Below are positions 17,871 to 27,815 of a DNA stretch of 47,801 nucleotides, one piece after another. Source of the stretch: Halieaceae bacterium UBA4452 (GTDB taxonomy: Bacteria > Pseudomonadota > Gammaproteobacteria > Pseudomonadales > Halieaceae); contig DGPA01000026.1 in NCBI GenBank assembly GCA_002389505.1, forward strand, positions 52,245-100,045, read 5' to 3'. Position numbers and translations under genes: made by a program. The notes beneath the pieces were generated by a model that saw nothing but the letters and a program-made list of their open reading frames with translations, made no database searches and was not told the origin of the DNA. Positions within the stretch are counted from its first letter, which is position 1; the number at the start of each line of letters is the position of its first letter.

Positions 17871-18789
17871 TGCGCATCTCCAAGCTCTCAGCGAAAATGG
17901 TGGCGAGTAGATCGGCCATGGAGTAGCCCGCCGCCTCGGCGGCCATGGGCACAAGGCTGTGACTGGTCATTCCCGGTATAGTGTTGACCTCGAGTATTTG
18001 CCAATCTCCCTGCACATCGCGCATGACATCGACACGCCCCCACACCCCTGCCCCGACCGAACGGAAAGCCGACATTGCCAGAGCCGCCAACTCGGTTTCT
18101 TCCTGCTGACTCAGGCCACACGGACAGCAAAATTGCGTTTCCTCAGAGAGGTATTTCGCTTCAAAGTTATAGAAATCTGTCGCCGGAACAATTTTTATGG
18201 CCGGCAAAGCTTGCTCGCCCAAGATCGCCACGGTGTATTCCTCACCCCCTATAAAAATCTCTGCCATGACGTCACCGGCGTAGCAGCGCGCCTTGTCGAA
18301 GGCAGCCTGTAACTCAGCGCCGGTGGTCGCCTTACTCATGCCTATAGATGAGCCCTGCTGGGCAGGCTTAACAAACAACACCCCCAATTGAGCAATCAGA
18401 CCCTGCCAATCGCTGTCAGGAGTCAATACGCGGAAGGCCGGGGTGGGTAAACCAATGCCTTGCCAGAGTTGCTTGGTGCGCACCTTATCCATGGTCAAGG
18501 CAGAGCCAAGGACCCCCGAACCGCTGTAGGGCAAGCCCATCAGGTCAAATAACCCTTGCACCGTGCCATCTTCGCCCCCGGGGCCGTGCAGCAGATTGAA
18601 GATAAATTCGACGTTTTGTAGTTTCTCTGGCCAATGTTCTTCCACAGGATCGACTCGAATCACCGTCGCCCCCGCTGCTTCCAAACTCGCCGCCACATTG
18701 GCGCCGCTCTCCAGTGAAATGTCGCGCTCCGCAGCGCTGCCGCCAAGTAAGACCGCAAACTGTCGACCCTTAAGTAGCGCCGTGCTCAC
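17857..18789 (-). CDS. ddlB: D-alanine--D-alanine ligase
   Basis: ATP-grasp ligase making the D-Ala-D-Ala dipeptide that MurF adds to the stem. The 310 aa protein shows VLLGGSAAERDISLESG at the N-terminus, the ATP-grasp motifs FVKPAQQGSSIG and EEYTVAILG, and a C-terminal LEVNTIPGMTSHS carrying metal ligands. The start is GTG at 18789, overlapping the murC stop by four bases (GTGA) and preceded by GGAGG. It sits between murC and ftsQ as in most gammaproteobacteria. Confidence 0.97.
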   Translation of the reverse strand: MSTALLKGRQFAVLLGGSAAERDISLESGANVAASLEAAGATVIRVDPVEEHWPEKLQNVEFIFNLLHGPGGEDGTVQGLFDLMGLPYSGSGVLGSALTMDKVRTKQLWQGIGLPTPAFRVLTPDSDWQGLIAQLGVLFVKPAQQGSSIGMSKATTGAELQAAFDKARCYAGDVMAEIFIGGEEYTVAILGEQALPAIKIVPATDFYNFEAKYLSEETQFCCPCGLSQQEETELAALAMSAFRSVGAGVWGRVDVMRDVQGDWQILEVNTIPGMTSHSLVPMAAEAAGYSMADLLATIFAESLEMRSDKH

Positions 18790-20237
18790 AGTAAATCCTC
18801 CAGAGTCTTGGTCGCCGACAGCTGCTGCGCGAGTCGACCGATATTGCCTGCCCCCTGGGTGAGCAACACATCGTCGTCTTGCAGGACATTGCGCAAAACG
18901 GTGGGCACATCCTCAGGACTGGCCACATAGATAGGCTCAATAAAGCCGCGCTGGCGAATACTGCGCGTCAACGATTTGCTATCGGCCCCAGGAATGGGCG
19001 CTTCACCCGCGGCGTACACCTCGAGCAGAATCAGCACCGCACACTCTGACAGTACCGCCACAAATTCCTCATACAGATCTCGGGTGCGGCTGTAGCGGTG
19101 TGGCTGATAAACCATGACCACGCGCTTAGCGGGGCAAGCATCTTTAAGAGCCGCGAGCGTCGCCGCGACTTCAGTCGGATGGTGGCCGTAATCATCGATG
19201 AGCAGCGCCTGCCCCTCAGACCAGACCAGCTGGCCGAGCGGAGTAAATCGACGATCAACTCCAGCAAAGGTAGCGAGGCCCTGCTGGATAGCCTCATCGC
19301 TAATGCCCAGCTCGGTCGCAACGGCCAGAGCGGCGACAGCGTTGAGGGCATTGTGAGCACCGGGCATGTTGACCGTCAGCGCGAGATTTGAATACGTCGA
19401 CGGCCGGGTTATCTGCAGCTGGGTTTGCATGCCCTGATTAGACATCGATGTGAGTACATAATCGGCTTCAGGATTGACCCCATAAGTAATAACTTGCCGG
19501 GTCACCTCGGGAAGTATCGCCTGCACCCCTGGATCATCGAGACAGAGAATCGCTGCCCCGTAAAAAGGTAAATTGTGTAAAAACTCAATGAAGGCTTTTT
19601 CATAATTGGCATAATCACCCCCGTAGTGATCCATATGATCAGCTTCGATATTGGTGACCACGCTTACCATGGGTAATAAGTGTAAAAACGAGGCGTCACT
19701 CTCATCGGCCTCTACCACCAAGTATCGACCTTCCCCGAGCTGGGCATTAGTACCGACTTTGTTGAGTACGCCGCCAATGACAAAGGTAGGATCTTCCCCT
19801 GCTTCCCCAAGGATTGAGGCAATGAGACTGGTGGTGGTTGTTTTGCCATGCGTACCAGCCACAGCAATGCCGTGCCGGTAGCGCATGAGTTCGGCGAGCA
19901 TTTCCGCTCGAGGCACTATGGGAATGCGCAGCGCTCTAGCGCGGAGTAATTCTGGGTTGTCGTCACTGATCGCACTGGATACCACCAGGACATCGGCCTG
20001 CTCCACCTGTGCAGCGTCGTGGCCGGTATGAACCGTGATCCCCAAACTGCGCAGGCGCTCAATAACCGGGCTCTCGTGATTATCTGAGCCGGCTACCTCG
20101 TAATCTAAACGCGCCAATACCTCGGCAATGCCACTCATACCCGAGCCGCCAATACCGACCATAAAAATACGTCGAATACGCCGATGCATAGGCGACGACG
20201 TCTGGATATCCGTTGGCTGCATACCACTACGCTGCAT
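18786..20237 (-). CDS. murC: UDP-N-acetylmuramate--L-alanine ligase
   Basis: Adds the first stem residue, L-Ala, to UDP-MurNAc. The protein has a Rossmann N-domain with GIGGSGMSGIAEVL, the Mur-ligase P-loop AGTHGKTTTTS, EADESDASF in the central domain and a C-terminal ligase domain containing DDYGHHPTEV. I chose the ATG at 20237 (483 aa) because GGAGGAGG lies six bases upstream; another ATG at 20222 has no ribosome site, and the open frame beyond 20237 overlaps murG too far. With this start murC overlaps the murG end by 11 bases. Confidence 0.96.
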   Translation of the reverse strand: MQRSGMQPTDIQTSSPMHRRIRRIFMVGIGGSGMSGIAEVLARLDYEVAGSDNHESPVIERLRSLGITVHTGHDAAQVEQADVLVVSSAISDDNPELLRARALRIPIVPRAEMLAELMRYRHGIAVAGTHGKTTTTSLIASILGEAGEDPTFVIGGVLNKVGTNAQLGEGRYLVVEADESDASFLHLLPMVSVVTNIEADHMDHYGGDYANYEKAFIEFLHNLPFYGAAILCLDDPGVQAILPEVTRQVITYGVNPEADYVLTSMSNQGMQTQLQITRPSTYSNLALTVNMPGAHNALNAVAALAVATELGISDEAIQQGLATFAGVDRRFTPLGQLVWSEGQALLIDDYGHHPTEVAATLAALKDACPAKRVVMVYQPHRYSRTRDLYEEFVAVLSECAVLILLEVYAAGEAPIPGADSKSLTRSIRQRGFIEPIYVASPEDVPTVLRNVLQDDDVLLTQGAGNIGRLAQQLSATKTLEDLL

Positions 20238-21333
20238 AAGCAGCCTCCTCCAACGCCTGCACGACGGCATCGGTTGCGTGGGGCTGCGCCGCTTCCCGGG
20301 CCTTCACTACCATCTGGCGAAGCTGCTCAGGGAAGGCAAGGTAATGGGTAATTAACTCCCCCAAGTTCTCAGCCGTCATTTGCGCTTGCGGTAATAGTCG
20401 CGCCGCTCCGACCCGACTGAGGGTCTCGGCGTTACGGGTTTGATGATCGTCAATGGCATGGGGCAAAGGCACCAGAATAGACGGCGTCCCGGTCACAGCG
20501 AGTTCTGCCACCGTCAACGCACCGGCACGACAAATCACCAGGTCGGCCCAGCGATAGGCCGCGGCCATGTCATCAATAAAGGCGCTGACCTCAACATCCA
20601 AGCCTGCCAAAGGCGCATAAGCTAGCTCTGCTGCCTGGGCATGGGTAGCTCCACACTGGTGACGCACACGAAGCAATGACCACTGGATTTTGCTACACCT
20701 GCCCAAGGCACTCGGCACCCCGTGGTTGAGGGGCATACTGCCAAGACTGCCGCCCAATACCAATAATCTCAGGGGTCGCTCGGTGCTAAAACCGTCGGGT
20801 ATGGGAGCCGCTTCAGGATCGGATGTAGCGATATCAGCGCGAACGGGATTACCCACTACCTGCGGGCGCAGCGAGGGCGCGAAGGCCCCCGGCAAGCCGC
20901 ACAGAACTGTGCGCGCAAGGGGTGCCAGCCAGCGATTCGCCGTCCCGGCCACGGCATTCTGTTCGTGGATCACCAGTGGCTTGCGCAGCAACGCCGCCGC
21001 TATGCCAGCCGGAGCCGCGACGTAACCTCCCATGCCAAGCACCACATCCGGCTGCAATTGCCGTATGAGCCGTAGGGCTTCGATCAATGCTGCCAGTAAA
21101 CGGATTAGCGCCGCTATTTTAAGGCCCAGTCCCTTACCCCGTAGACCGCGAACCGACAAATGATGGAGGGGGAATGTGTTGGCCGGCACCAGCCTCCCCT
21201 CCAAGCCATGCTCAGTGCCCACCCAATCGACCTGCCAGCCCTTGGCGCGCATAACGTCGGCGACGGCCAATGCCGGATAGATGTGACCGCCGGTCCCCCC
21301 GGCCATGACCAGAAGTTTACCGGGCGCCCTCAT
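20227..21333 (-). CDS. murG: UDP-GlcNAc:lipid I N-acetylglucosaminyltransferase
   Basis: Peripheral membrane GT-B enzyme that converts lipid I to lipid II on the cytoplasmic face. At 368 aa, starting at the ATG at 21333 after GGGGGTG, it opens with KLLVMAGGTGGHIYPALAVA. It also has LGMGGYVAAP, LVIHEQNAVAGTANR, and the donor site ICRAGALTVAEL near the C-terminus. Residues after LVLGGSLGS (MPLNHGVPSALGRCSKIQWS) differ from the usual SQALN-type continuation but keep the length. It lies 46 bases after ftsW, the widest gap in the mur part of the cluster. Confidence 0.96.
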   Translation of the reverse strand: MRAPGKLLVMAGGTGGHIYPALAVADVMRAKGWQVDWVGTEHGLEGRLVPANTFPLHHLSVRGLRGKGLGLKIAALIRLLAALIEALRLIRQLQPDVVLGMGGYVAAPAGIAAALLRKPLVIHEQNAVAGTANRWLAPLARTVLCGLPGAFAPSLRPQVVGNPVRADIATSDPEAAPIPDGFSTERPLRLLVLGGSLGSMPLNHGVPSALGRCSKIQWSLLRVRHQCGATHAQAAELAYAPLAGLDVEVSAFIDDMAAAYRWADLVICRAGALTVAELAVTGTPSILVPLPHAIDDHQTRNAETLSRVGAARLLPQAQMTAENLGELITHYLAFPEQLRQMVVKAREAAQPHATDAVVQALEEAAYAA

Positions 21334-21379
21334 TGGCACCCCCAAGGATAAATTTCCCCATTGAGGATCGCTACTACGT

Positions 21380-22543
21380 TCATAGCCGCACCTCTTGCTT
21401 ACCGTCGGCCCCAGCACGCAGGGCGTGATCGATCCGCAAGACCACGGCGAGCATGACGGCACTGACCACCAAACTGCTACCCCCATAGGAAATGAACGGC
21501 AACGTTAACCCCTTGGTCGGCAGTAGCCCTGAGCTGACACCCATATTGACGAAGCCTTGCCCGGCAAAAATGAGCGCTACGCCAAACGCCATATAGGCAG
21601 CAAACAATGCGCCCGCTCGCTGAGCATGGCGGCCAATCATCATGATGCGTGCAATAAAGCAGCCATACAAAACAATAACGACTAACGCCCCCACCAAACC
21701 CGTTTCTTCCGCCCATATTGAGAACACAAAATCGGTATGGGCTTCGGGTAGGTAAAATAACTTCTGAATGCTATTGCCGAGACCGACACCAAAATAGTCA
21801 CCGCGGCCGTAGGCGATGAGCGATTGAATCAGCTGAAAACCGGAGCTGAAAGGGTCGGACCAGGGGTCAGTATAGGCAGTCAGTCGCTGCAATCGATAGG
21901 GCGCAACAATCACCATTGCCGCCAGTGCCCCGAGGGCCATGCCGATTAACCCAACGACATATATCAGCCGGGCACCGGCTACAAACAACAGACCAAACAC
22001 CGTTCCCATAGCAATGACTGTGGCGCCAAAATCGGGCTCTAACAGCAACAGCAGTGCCACCACCGCTAGGACAAATACCGGTTTAGCAATACCCTGCCAG
22101 CTTTTATGTACCGTCTGCGCATGGCGAACGAGAAAACCAGAGGTGTACAAAACCAACGCAAACTTCGCTATCTCAGAGGGCTGAACGGTCAGGGGTCCCA
22201 AAGCTAACCAGCGTTGACTGCCATTGACGCTGCGCCCGATCCCTGGGATGAGCACCAGTATTAATAATCCCAAGGCGAGCAGCAGACACAGGGGCGATGC
22301 TCGCTGCCAAGCATCAATAGGGATTCGATAAGCAACAACTGCAATACCCGCCGCCAGGCACAAGTAAACGCCATGTCGACTGGCGTGATACCAGGGGTTG
22401 TCGTAGTGCCAATGGCCATACTCAATGGAGGCCGAGGTTATCGCCACCAAACCAATACTCACTAGCGCTACCGCCAAACCAAACAGGACAGGGTCTGGTC
22501 CGTCGCCGGTGCTATAACGCGGCATGATTGCGCCGCGACTCAC
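21380..22543 (-). CDS. ftsW: Septal peptidoglycan glycosyltransferase FtsW (SEDS family)
   Basis: Polytopic membrane enzyme that polymerises lipid II at the septum together with FtsI. The 387 aa protein has about ten hydrophobic helices, NGSQRWLALGPLTVQPSEIAKFALVLY in the large conserved block, the SEDS signature AEETGLVGAL and the C-terminal GLTLPFISYGGSS. The start is GTG at 22543, overlapping murD by four bases (GTGA) behind a G-rich ribosome site; an ATG at 22525 is less well placed. Confidence 0.96.
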   Translation of the reverse strand: MSRGAIMPRYSTGDGPDPVLFGLAVALVSIGLVAITSASIEYGHWHYDNPWYHASRHGVYLCLAAGIAVVAYRIPIDAWQRASPLCLLLALGLLILVLIPGIGRSVNGSQRWLALGPLTVQPSEIAKFALVLYTSGFLVRHAQTVHKSWQGIAKPVFVLAVVALLLLLEPDFGATVIAMGTVFGLLFVAGARLIYVVGLIGMALGALAAMVIVAPYRLQRLTAYTDPWSDPFSSGFQLIQSLIAYGRGDYFGVGLGNSIQKLFYLPEAHTDFVFSIWAEETGLVGALVVIVLYGCFIARIMMIGRHAQRAGALFAAYMAFGVALIFAGQGFVNMGVSSGLLPTKGLTLPFISYGGSSLVVSAVMLAVVLRIDHALRAGADGKQEVRL

Positions 22544-23907
22544 AGCCCACCCCCTACCATGGCCTGCACCTGTGCTCGAAAATAGTCCCCGCGGGCTTCG
22601 TAGGAAGCAAATAAATCAAAACTGGCGCAGGCAGGCGACAGCAGCACCAAATCACCGGGTTCGGTAATGGCAGTGGCCCGCTGTATGGCCGCATCGAGAT
22701 CGTCTACGCGCTGACAAGGCACGGTATTACCCAGCGCCAATTCAAGTTCTCGAGCCGCTTCGCCCAAGGTGAAAACACGCTTGCAGTGTTCACGAACCGC
22801 TGGAATGAGCACGCTGAAGTCCTGATTTTTGCCCACCCCGCCCGCAATAAGGACAACGTTATTCTGGCCACCCATGCCCTCCAAGGCCGCGGTGGTCGCT
22901 CCGGTATTGGTGCCTTTACTGTCGTTAATCCAACGCACGCCTTCGCGCTCGACCACTGTCTCGCAGCGATGCGGCAAGCCTTCGAATATCGTTAAGCCCT
23001 GCACGAGGGCCTGCACGTCAGCACCCGCTGCAACCCCGCAGGCCAGGGCTGCCAGGGCATTGTCGAGGTTGTGGCCGCCCGGCAGAAGCAGCCGACTCAC
23101 CGGGAGTAGCGGCTCGAACCCCCGGCAGATCCAGCGCACATCATCAATAATCCGCGTACCGAATTCATTCAGGTCAGGCTCATCGGGGCGCCAAATAAGC
23201 ACATCGACCGCATGCTCAAGTAGTGGAATGGTCAGTGGATCGGCCCGATTCACGACCACCGCCTTGGCACCCTGAAAAATACGGTGTTTAGCCAAATGGT
23301 AGCGGGGCATGGACCCGTGGCGATCCAAATGGTCGGCGGACACGTTGAGCACCGTGGCCACGCTGAGGCCCAGATCCTGTGCCCGCTCGAGCTGAAAACT
23401 GGATAGCTCAAGCACATACAGTTCGACCGAATCGTCGAGCAAATCGAGCGCCGGGGTGCCGACATTGCCACCCACAGCGACCTGTTTACCGCACTGCCTT
23501 AACATCGTTCCCAGTAAGGCCGTCACTGTGGTTTTACCGTTCGAGCCGGTTATGCCTATCACCGGGGCCTTGGCGACGGCCATAAATATATCGATGTCGC
23601 CTATGATGCGAATGCCTCGATCCCGTGCGAGCTGAACGAAAGGGTCATCTAGGGCAATACCCGGGCTGACCACGAGCTCGCTAACGGTATCCAATATCTG
23701 TGGATTTATCTCGCCAAAATACACGTCAGTATCGGCGCCAATAGCCGCTAAGACCTCGCTGTCCTGCGCCATGCCAGGACGGGTATCTGCCGCCTTAAAG
23801 GGCACGCCTTGCGCTCGCCACCACCGAATCACCGAACAGCCGGTCACACCAAGGCCTAGCACCATACGCTGCTCCGATGTCGCTATGAGACCAGCCATTG
23901 CCATCAT
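22540..23907 (-). CDS. murD: UDP-N-acetylmuramoyl-L-alanine--D-glutamate ligase
   Basis: Adds D-Glu to the stem peptide. The 455 aa protein has a short N-domain (MVLGLGVTGCSVIRWW), the P-loop GITGSNGKTTVTALLG, a central domain with LELSSFQLE and NVSADHLDRHG, and WINDSKGTNTGAT. The first codons are TTG-ATG-ATG; I use the ATG at 23907, four bases after the mraY stop, with GGTGA upstream. Starting at 23904 would change only one residue. Confidence 0.96.
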   Translation of the reverse strand: MMAMAGLIATSEQRMVLGLGVTGCSVIRWWRAQGVPFKAADTRPGMAQDSEVLAAIGADTDVYFGEINPQILDTVSELVVSPGIALDDPFVQLARDRGIRIIGDIDIFMAVAKAPVIGITGSNGKTTVTALLGTMLRQCGKQVAVGGNVGTPALDLLDDSVELYVLELSSFQLERAQDLGLSVATVLNVSADHLDRHGSMPRYHLAKHRIFQGAKAVVVNRADPLTIPLLEHAVDVLIWRPDEPDLNEFGTRIIDDVRWICRGFEPLLPVSRLLLPGGHNLDNALAALACGVAAGADVQALVQGLTIFEGLPHRCETVVEREGVRWINDSKGTNTGATTAALEGMGGQNNVVLIAGGVGKNQDFSVLIPAVREHCKRVFTLGEAARELELALGNTVPCQRVDDLDAAIQRATAITEPGDLVLLSPACASFDLFASYEARGDYFRAQVQAMVGGGL

Positions 23908-23911
23908 CAAT

Positions 23912-24994
23912 TCACCGCAGCTTCAATGTGGCTAGCCCGAAGAGCACTAGCATGACGGTGATAATCCAAAATCGAACAATCACCCGGGGTTCGGGCCACC
24001 CTTTGAGTTCGAAGTGGTGATGGATGGGCGCCATACGAAAAACCCGCTTACCTCTGAGCTTGAACGACGCTACCTGTACGATGACCGAGACGGTTTCTAT
24101 GACAAAAATACCCCCCATAATGAACAACACCATTTCATGGCGAATAGCCACCGCCACGACCCCCAGCGCAGCGCCCAGCGCTAGCGCTCCCACATCGCCC
24201 ATGAAGATCATCGCCGGATAGGTGTTGAACCACAGGAAGCCTAGCCCGGCGCCAGCCATCGCCGCACAGAAAATAACCAGCTCGCCCGAACCCTCCAAAT
24301 AGGGAATATGTAAGTAGTCGGCGAAATTACTATGCCCTGTCAGGTAGGCAATGATCCCCAGCCCGGTGGCCACCATGACCGTCGGCAGTATCGCCAAACC
24401 ATCAAGGCCATCGGTCAAGTTGACTGCATTACTTGACCCGACGATGACCAAATAGGTAAAGGGGATAAACAGAAAGCCCATGGGTAAGGCGACATCTTTG
24501 AAAAACGGCACGTATAACGCGGTTTCAGCCGCTATTTCGGCGCTGGTAAACAAATACACAGCCACGCCGAAACCGACCACCGACTGCCAAAAATATTTCC
24601 ATCGGGCCGGCAGTCCCCTGGCACTTTCTTCGGTGACTTTGCGATAGTCGTCGATCCAACCGATACCACCGAAGGCCAGCAGCGTTATCAGTACAGTCCA
24701 CACATAGCGATTGCTCAAGTCGGCCCAGAGCAGCGTTGCGGTCGCAATACCAACAATAATGAGTGCGCCACCCATTGTTGGGGTGCCACTCTTTGACAGG
24801 TGACTCTGTGGACCGTCAGTCCGCACTGACTGGCCCATTTGGAGAGATTCCAATCGACGGATCATCCATGGACCCACCAGCAAAGAAATGAGTAATGCCG
24901 TGATCGCCGATAAAATACCGCGCAGGGTAATGTACTGAAAAACCGCAAACCCGGCATCGACGACGGTGAGTTCCTGCAGCAACCAGGTCAGCAT
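23912..24994 (-). CDS. mraY: Phospho-N-acetylmuramoyl-pentapeptide transferase
   Basis: Transfers phospho-MurNAc-pentapeptide to undecaprenyl phosphate to give lipid I. Starting at the ATG at 24994, with AGGAGAG seven bases upstream, it is 360 aa, exactly the E. coli length. It has about ten membrane helices, the magnesium/substrate motif WIDDYRK, NAVNLTDGLDG, and the HHH motif in APIHHHFELKGW near the C-terminus. It overlaps the end of murF by seven bases. Confidence 0.97.
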   Translation of the reverse strand: MLTWLLQELTVVDAGFAVFQYITLRGILSAITALLISLLVGPWMIRRLESLQMGQSVRTDGPQSHLSKSGTPTMGGALIIVGIATATLLWADLSNRYVWTVLITLLAFGGIGWIDDYRKVTEESARGLPARWKYFWQSVVGFGVAVYLFTSAEIAAETALYVPFFKDVALPMGFLFIPFTYLVIVGSSNAVNLTDGLDGLAILPTVMVATGLGIIAYLTGHSNFADYLHIPYLEGSGELVIFCAAMAGAGLGFLWFNTYPAMIFMGDVGALALGAALGVVAVAIRHEMVLFIMGGIFVIETVSVIVQVASFKLRGKRVFRMAPIHHHFELKGWPEPRVIVRFWIITVMLVLFGLATLKLR

Positions 24995-26364
24995 GCGCGA
25001 CTCTCCTGTTTCCCGACCCAAGTCGTGACCAATCTATCCAGTGCTGCTCCCCGGGAGGCTTTGACAAGCACGACATCGGCACCTTCACACTGGGGTTCCC
25101 GCTCACAGAGGGTGTCCACACTGTCAAAAACACAGGCCCCGGGCCCAAAACCCGCTGCCGCCGGTAAAGCCAACTCCCCCACCACCCACAAATCGTCAAT
25201 GCCAGCTTCCCGCGCCGCGACCCCGATTGCCCGGTGCTGGAGATCGCTGTCTTGGCCCAACTCGAGCATGCTGCCCAGTACCAGACGACGACGCCCGGAA
25301 CAGGTGGCGAGCACCTCTATGGCAGCGCTCACTGCACTGGGGTTAGCGTTATAGCTGTCATCAATCACCTGCACCTCGTCATTGACGATATACAGCTGTC
25401 CTCGCCCCTTCGCCGGCAGGACTGATTGCAATCCCTCACAGATCGCTTTGTTGCTAATACCCAGCGACTGGGCCACCGCAACGGTTGCCAAGGCGTTGGC
25501 AATACCTTGGCGGCCGGGCAACGCTAGAGTAATTAGCACATCACCTTGCGGTGTTTTTATTTGGCACTCCGATCCAGCGAAGCCGTTGAACTGAATATGT
25601 TTTGCCCGGTAATCGACCCCCTTGGAAAACCCAAAGGTTATTACCTGTGCCGGGGCGGCCCGCTGACGCCACTGATCTGCCCAGGGCAGATCACCATTAA
25701 TAACTGCCAACCCCTCGGTGGACAAACCATCGAAAATGGCGGCTTTGGTATCGGCAATGGCGTCGAGATGCCCATAGTGTTCAATATGCGCGGGCACAAC
25801 CGTCAGTAACACACTGATATCGGGCTTCACCATCTGCTGCAGAACCGCAATATCCCCGGGCTTTCCGGCGCCCATTTCGATTACCGCAAATTCGGTCGCC
25901 GCATCCAGACGACTCAGGGTGAGGGGCACCCCCAGTTCGTTGTTTAAATTGCCCTCGGTCGCCAGAGTGCGACCCGCCTTGGACAACACCGCGTGCAATA
26001 AATTTTTAGTGGTCGTTTTACCGGCGCTGCCCGTAACCCCGAGCATTACGCCCGCATAGGGTTGGCGCGCTAGTCGCGCGACATCGGCCAGCGCCCGCTG
26101 GCAATCGTCAACCACTATTTGCGGGCAGTCGATCTCCACCTGACGCTGCACTAACAGCGCAGCTGCACCCTGATCCATAGCCACCGATGCAAAATCGTGA
26201 CCATCAGCGCGCGCCCCGGGTAGTGCTGCAAATAAGTCACCGCTTTTAATACGACGACTGTCTATGGCTAAGCCGGTGATGGCTGTCGTTGGGGCCAGCG
26301 GATGGCCAATGAGCTGACCACCACAGGCTTGGGCGATCGTCGTCACAGGGAGCGCAGCGATCAT
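24988..26364 (-). CDS. murF: UDP-MurNAc-tripeptide--D-Ala-D-Ala ligase
   Basis: Adds the D-Ala-D-Ala made by DdlB to complete the pentapeptide. The 458 aa protein shows TGLAIDSRRIKSGDLFAALPG in the N-domain, the P-loop VTGSAGKTTTKNLL, EMGAGKPGDIA in the central domain, and IDDSYNANPSAVSAAI in the C-domain. The ATG at 26364 overlaps the murE stop by four bases (ATGA), so the two are translationally coupled. Confidence 0.97.
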   Translation of the reverse strand: MIAALPVTTIAQACGGQLIGHPLAPTTAITGLAIDSRRIKSGDLFAALPGARADGHDFASVAMDQGAAALLVQRQVEIDCPQIVVDDCQRALADVARLARQPYAGVMLGVTGSAGKTTTKNLLHAVLSKAGRTLATEGNLNNELGVPLTLSRLDAATEFAVIEMGAGKPGDIAVLQQMVKPDISVLLTVVPAHIEHYGHLDAIADTKAAIFDGLSTEGLAVINGDLPWADQWRQRAAPAQVITFGFSKGVDYRAKHIQFNGFAGSECQIKTPQGDVLITLALPGRQGIANALATVAVAQSLGISNKAICEGLQSVLPAKGRGQLYIVNDEVQVIDDSYNANPSAVSAAIEVLATCSGRRRLVLGSMLELGQDSDLQHRAIGVAAREAGIDDLWVVGELALPAAAGFGPGACVFDSVDTLCEREPQCEGADVVLVKASRGAALDRLVTTWVGKQESRAC

Positions 26365-27815
26365 CGGACCGGCTCCAACAGGTATCGCTCAGCTGTCGCG
26401 ACATCCGAAAAAGCTCGGCGCTGACCCCTACTCTCTTGATAGTTCTCATGGCCCTTGCCCGCAATAAGGACGGTATCCCCAGGACTGGCGCCGGCCAACG
26501 CCTGCGCGATAGCTTGCTCACGATCGATCACCACCTCGAATGCGCCCGTCATAGCACGGGTGACCTCGGCAATAATGTCGGCGGGATTCTCATTACGCGG
26601 ATTGTCACTGGTGATGATCAATTTATCCGCCAAGTTGTCCGCCTGTTCGGCCATGAGTGGCCGCTTGCCGCGATCCCGATCACCGCCACACCCGAAGACC
26701 ACCCACAGGCGACCCGAGGTTTCTGAGCGCAGTGCCGTTAATGCCCGCCCCAGCGCGTCAGGGGTATGGGCATAGTCGACTACCACATTGAGCTGGCGAT
26801 GATTCTCTACCCGCTGCATCCGCCCCGCTACTGGCTGTATATGATTGGCTACTGCCAGGGTAGCTGTGAATGACTGACCTAACCCGTTCACAGCCATGAC
26901 CGCCAAGGCGAGATTGTGGGCGTTGAAACGACCGCTGAGGTTTACCGTCATCGACTCGACGCCCAATGGCGTGTGCAGTCGTAGGCGCAGGGGCTGATAA
27001 CCCATAACTTGTACATACATGTCGGCATCAGAATTGCTCAGAGAGATCCCTAAAGCCCGGCCCTTCGCAAGGTCTGCAACGCGACTAGCAATAGGGTCGT
27101 CGGCGTTAAACAACGCTCTTTGCAGGGTAAAGGTCGAAAACAACCGGAGCTTCGCCAGCGCGTAACGCTGTTCGTCGCCGTGATAATCCAGATGATCCCG
27201 GGATAAATTAGTGAAGATGCCGGTGTGGAGGGTTAAACCCTGTAGGCGTCCTTGATCAAGCGCGTGGGAGGAGGCCTCCATGGCCACATGACGAACACCG
27301 ACCTCCCGCCAATCGGCCAACTGGCGATTTAATGCCACGACATCAGGCGTAGTATTAAACGTTTCTGCAAGCGCCGGGCTCAGACGACAACCGAGGGTGC
27401 CAATGGTGCCGGTGGCCACTCCAAGACCCCGCAGTAATTGCGCAATAAACTCGACCACCGACGTTTTACCATTAGTGCCAGTGACCGCCACGATGGCCAT
27501 GGTCGCACTGGGATCCTCGTAGAATGTTTTCGCCAACCCCGGTAATCGCGCTTTAAGCCCGGCAATAGGCACTATGCGGGCATCATTGGCCGCCCATCCG
27601 TCGGCCTCAGCCAGTACCGCGATAGCTCCTTTGCTAAAAGCTTGCTCGATGAACTGCCGACCGTCTGCTACCGCGCCAGGTAGCGCAATAAATACATCCC
27701 CCGCCTCGACGGCACGACTATCGAGAGTCAGATGCCTGGGCTGCAGCTGTCCCAGCGGCGACTGACACTCCGTCACCAAGTCCGTCAATCTCATCTTAAC
27801 GGTACCCGCACTCAT
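26361..27815 (-). CDS. murE: UDP-MurNAc-L-Ala-D-Glu--meso-diaminopimelate ligase
   Basis: Adds meso-diaminopimelate to the stem. The 484 aa protein carries LDSRAVEAGDVFIALPG, P-loop VTGTNGKTSVVEFIA, and the DNPRNENP motif whose Arg selects meso-DAP over lysine, so the wall should be of A1-gamma type. GKGHENYQE lies near the C-terminus. The ATG at 27815 overlaps the ftsI stop (ATGA); an internal ATG at 27794 is a less likely alternative. Confidence 0.97.
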   Translation of the reverse strand: MSAGTVKMRLTDLVTECQSPLGQLQPRHLTLDSRAVEAGDVFIALPGAVADGRQFIEQAFSKGAIAVLAEADGWAANDARIVPIAGLKARLPGLAKTFYEDPSATMAIVAVTGTNGKTSVVEFIAQLLRGLGVATGTIGTLGCRLSPALAETFNTTPDVVALNRQLADWREVGVRHVAMEASSHALDQGRLQGLTLHTGIFTNLSRDHLDYHGDEQRYALAKLRLFSTFTLQRALFNADDPIASRVADLAKGRALGISLSNSDADMYVQVMGYQPLRLRLHTPLGVESMTVNLSGRFNAHNLALAVMAVNGLGQSFTATLAVANHIQPVAGRMQRVENHRQLNVVVDYAHTPDALGRALTALRSETSGRLWVVFGCGGDRDRGKRPLMAEQADNLADKLIITSDNPRNENPADIIAEVTRAMTGAFEVVIDREQAIAQALAGASPGDTVLIAGKGHENYQESRGQRRAFSDVATAERYLLEPVR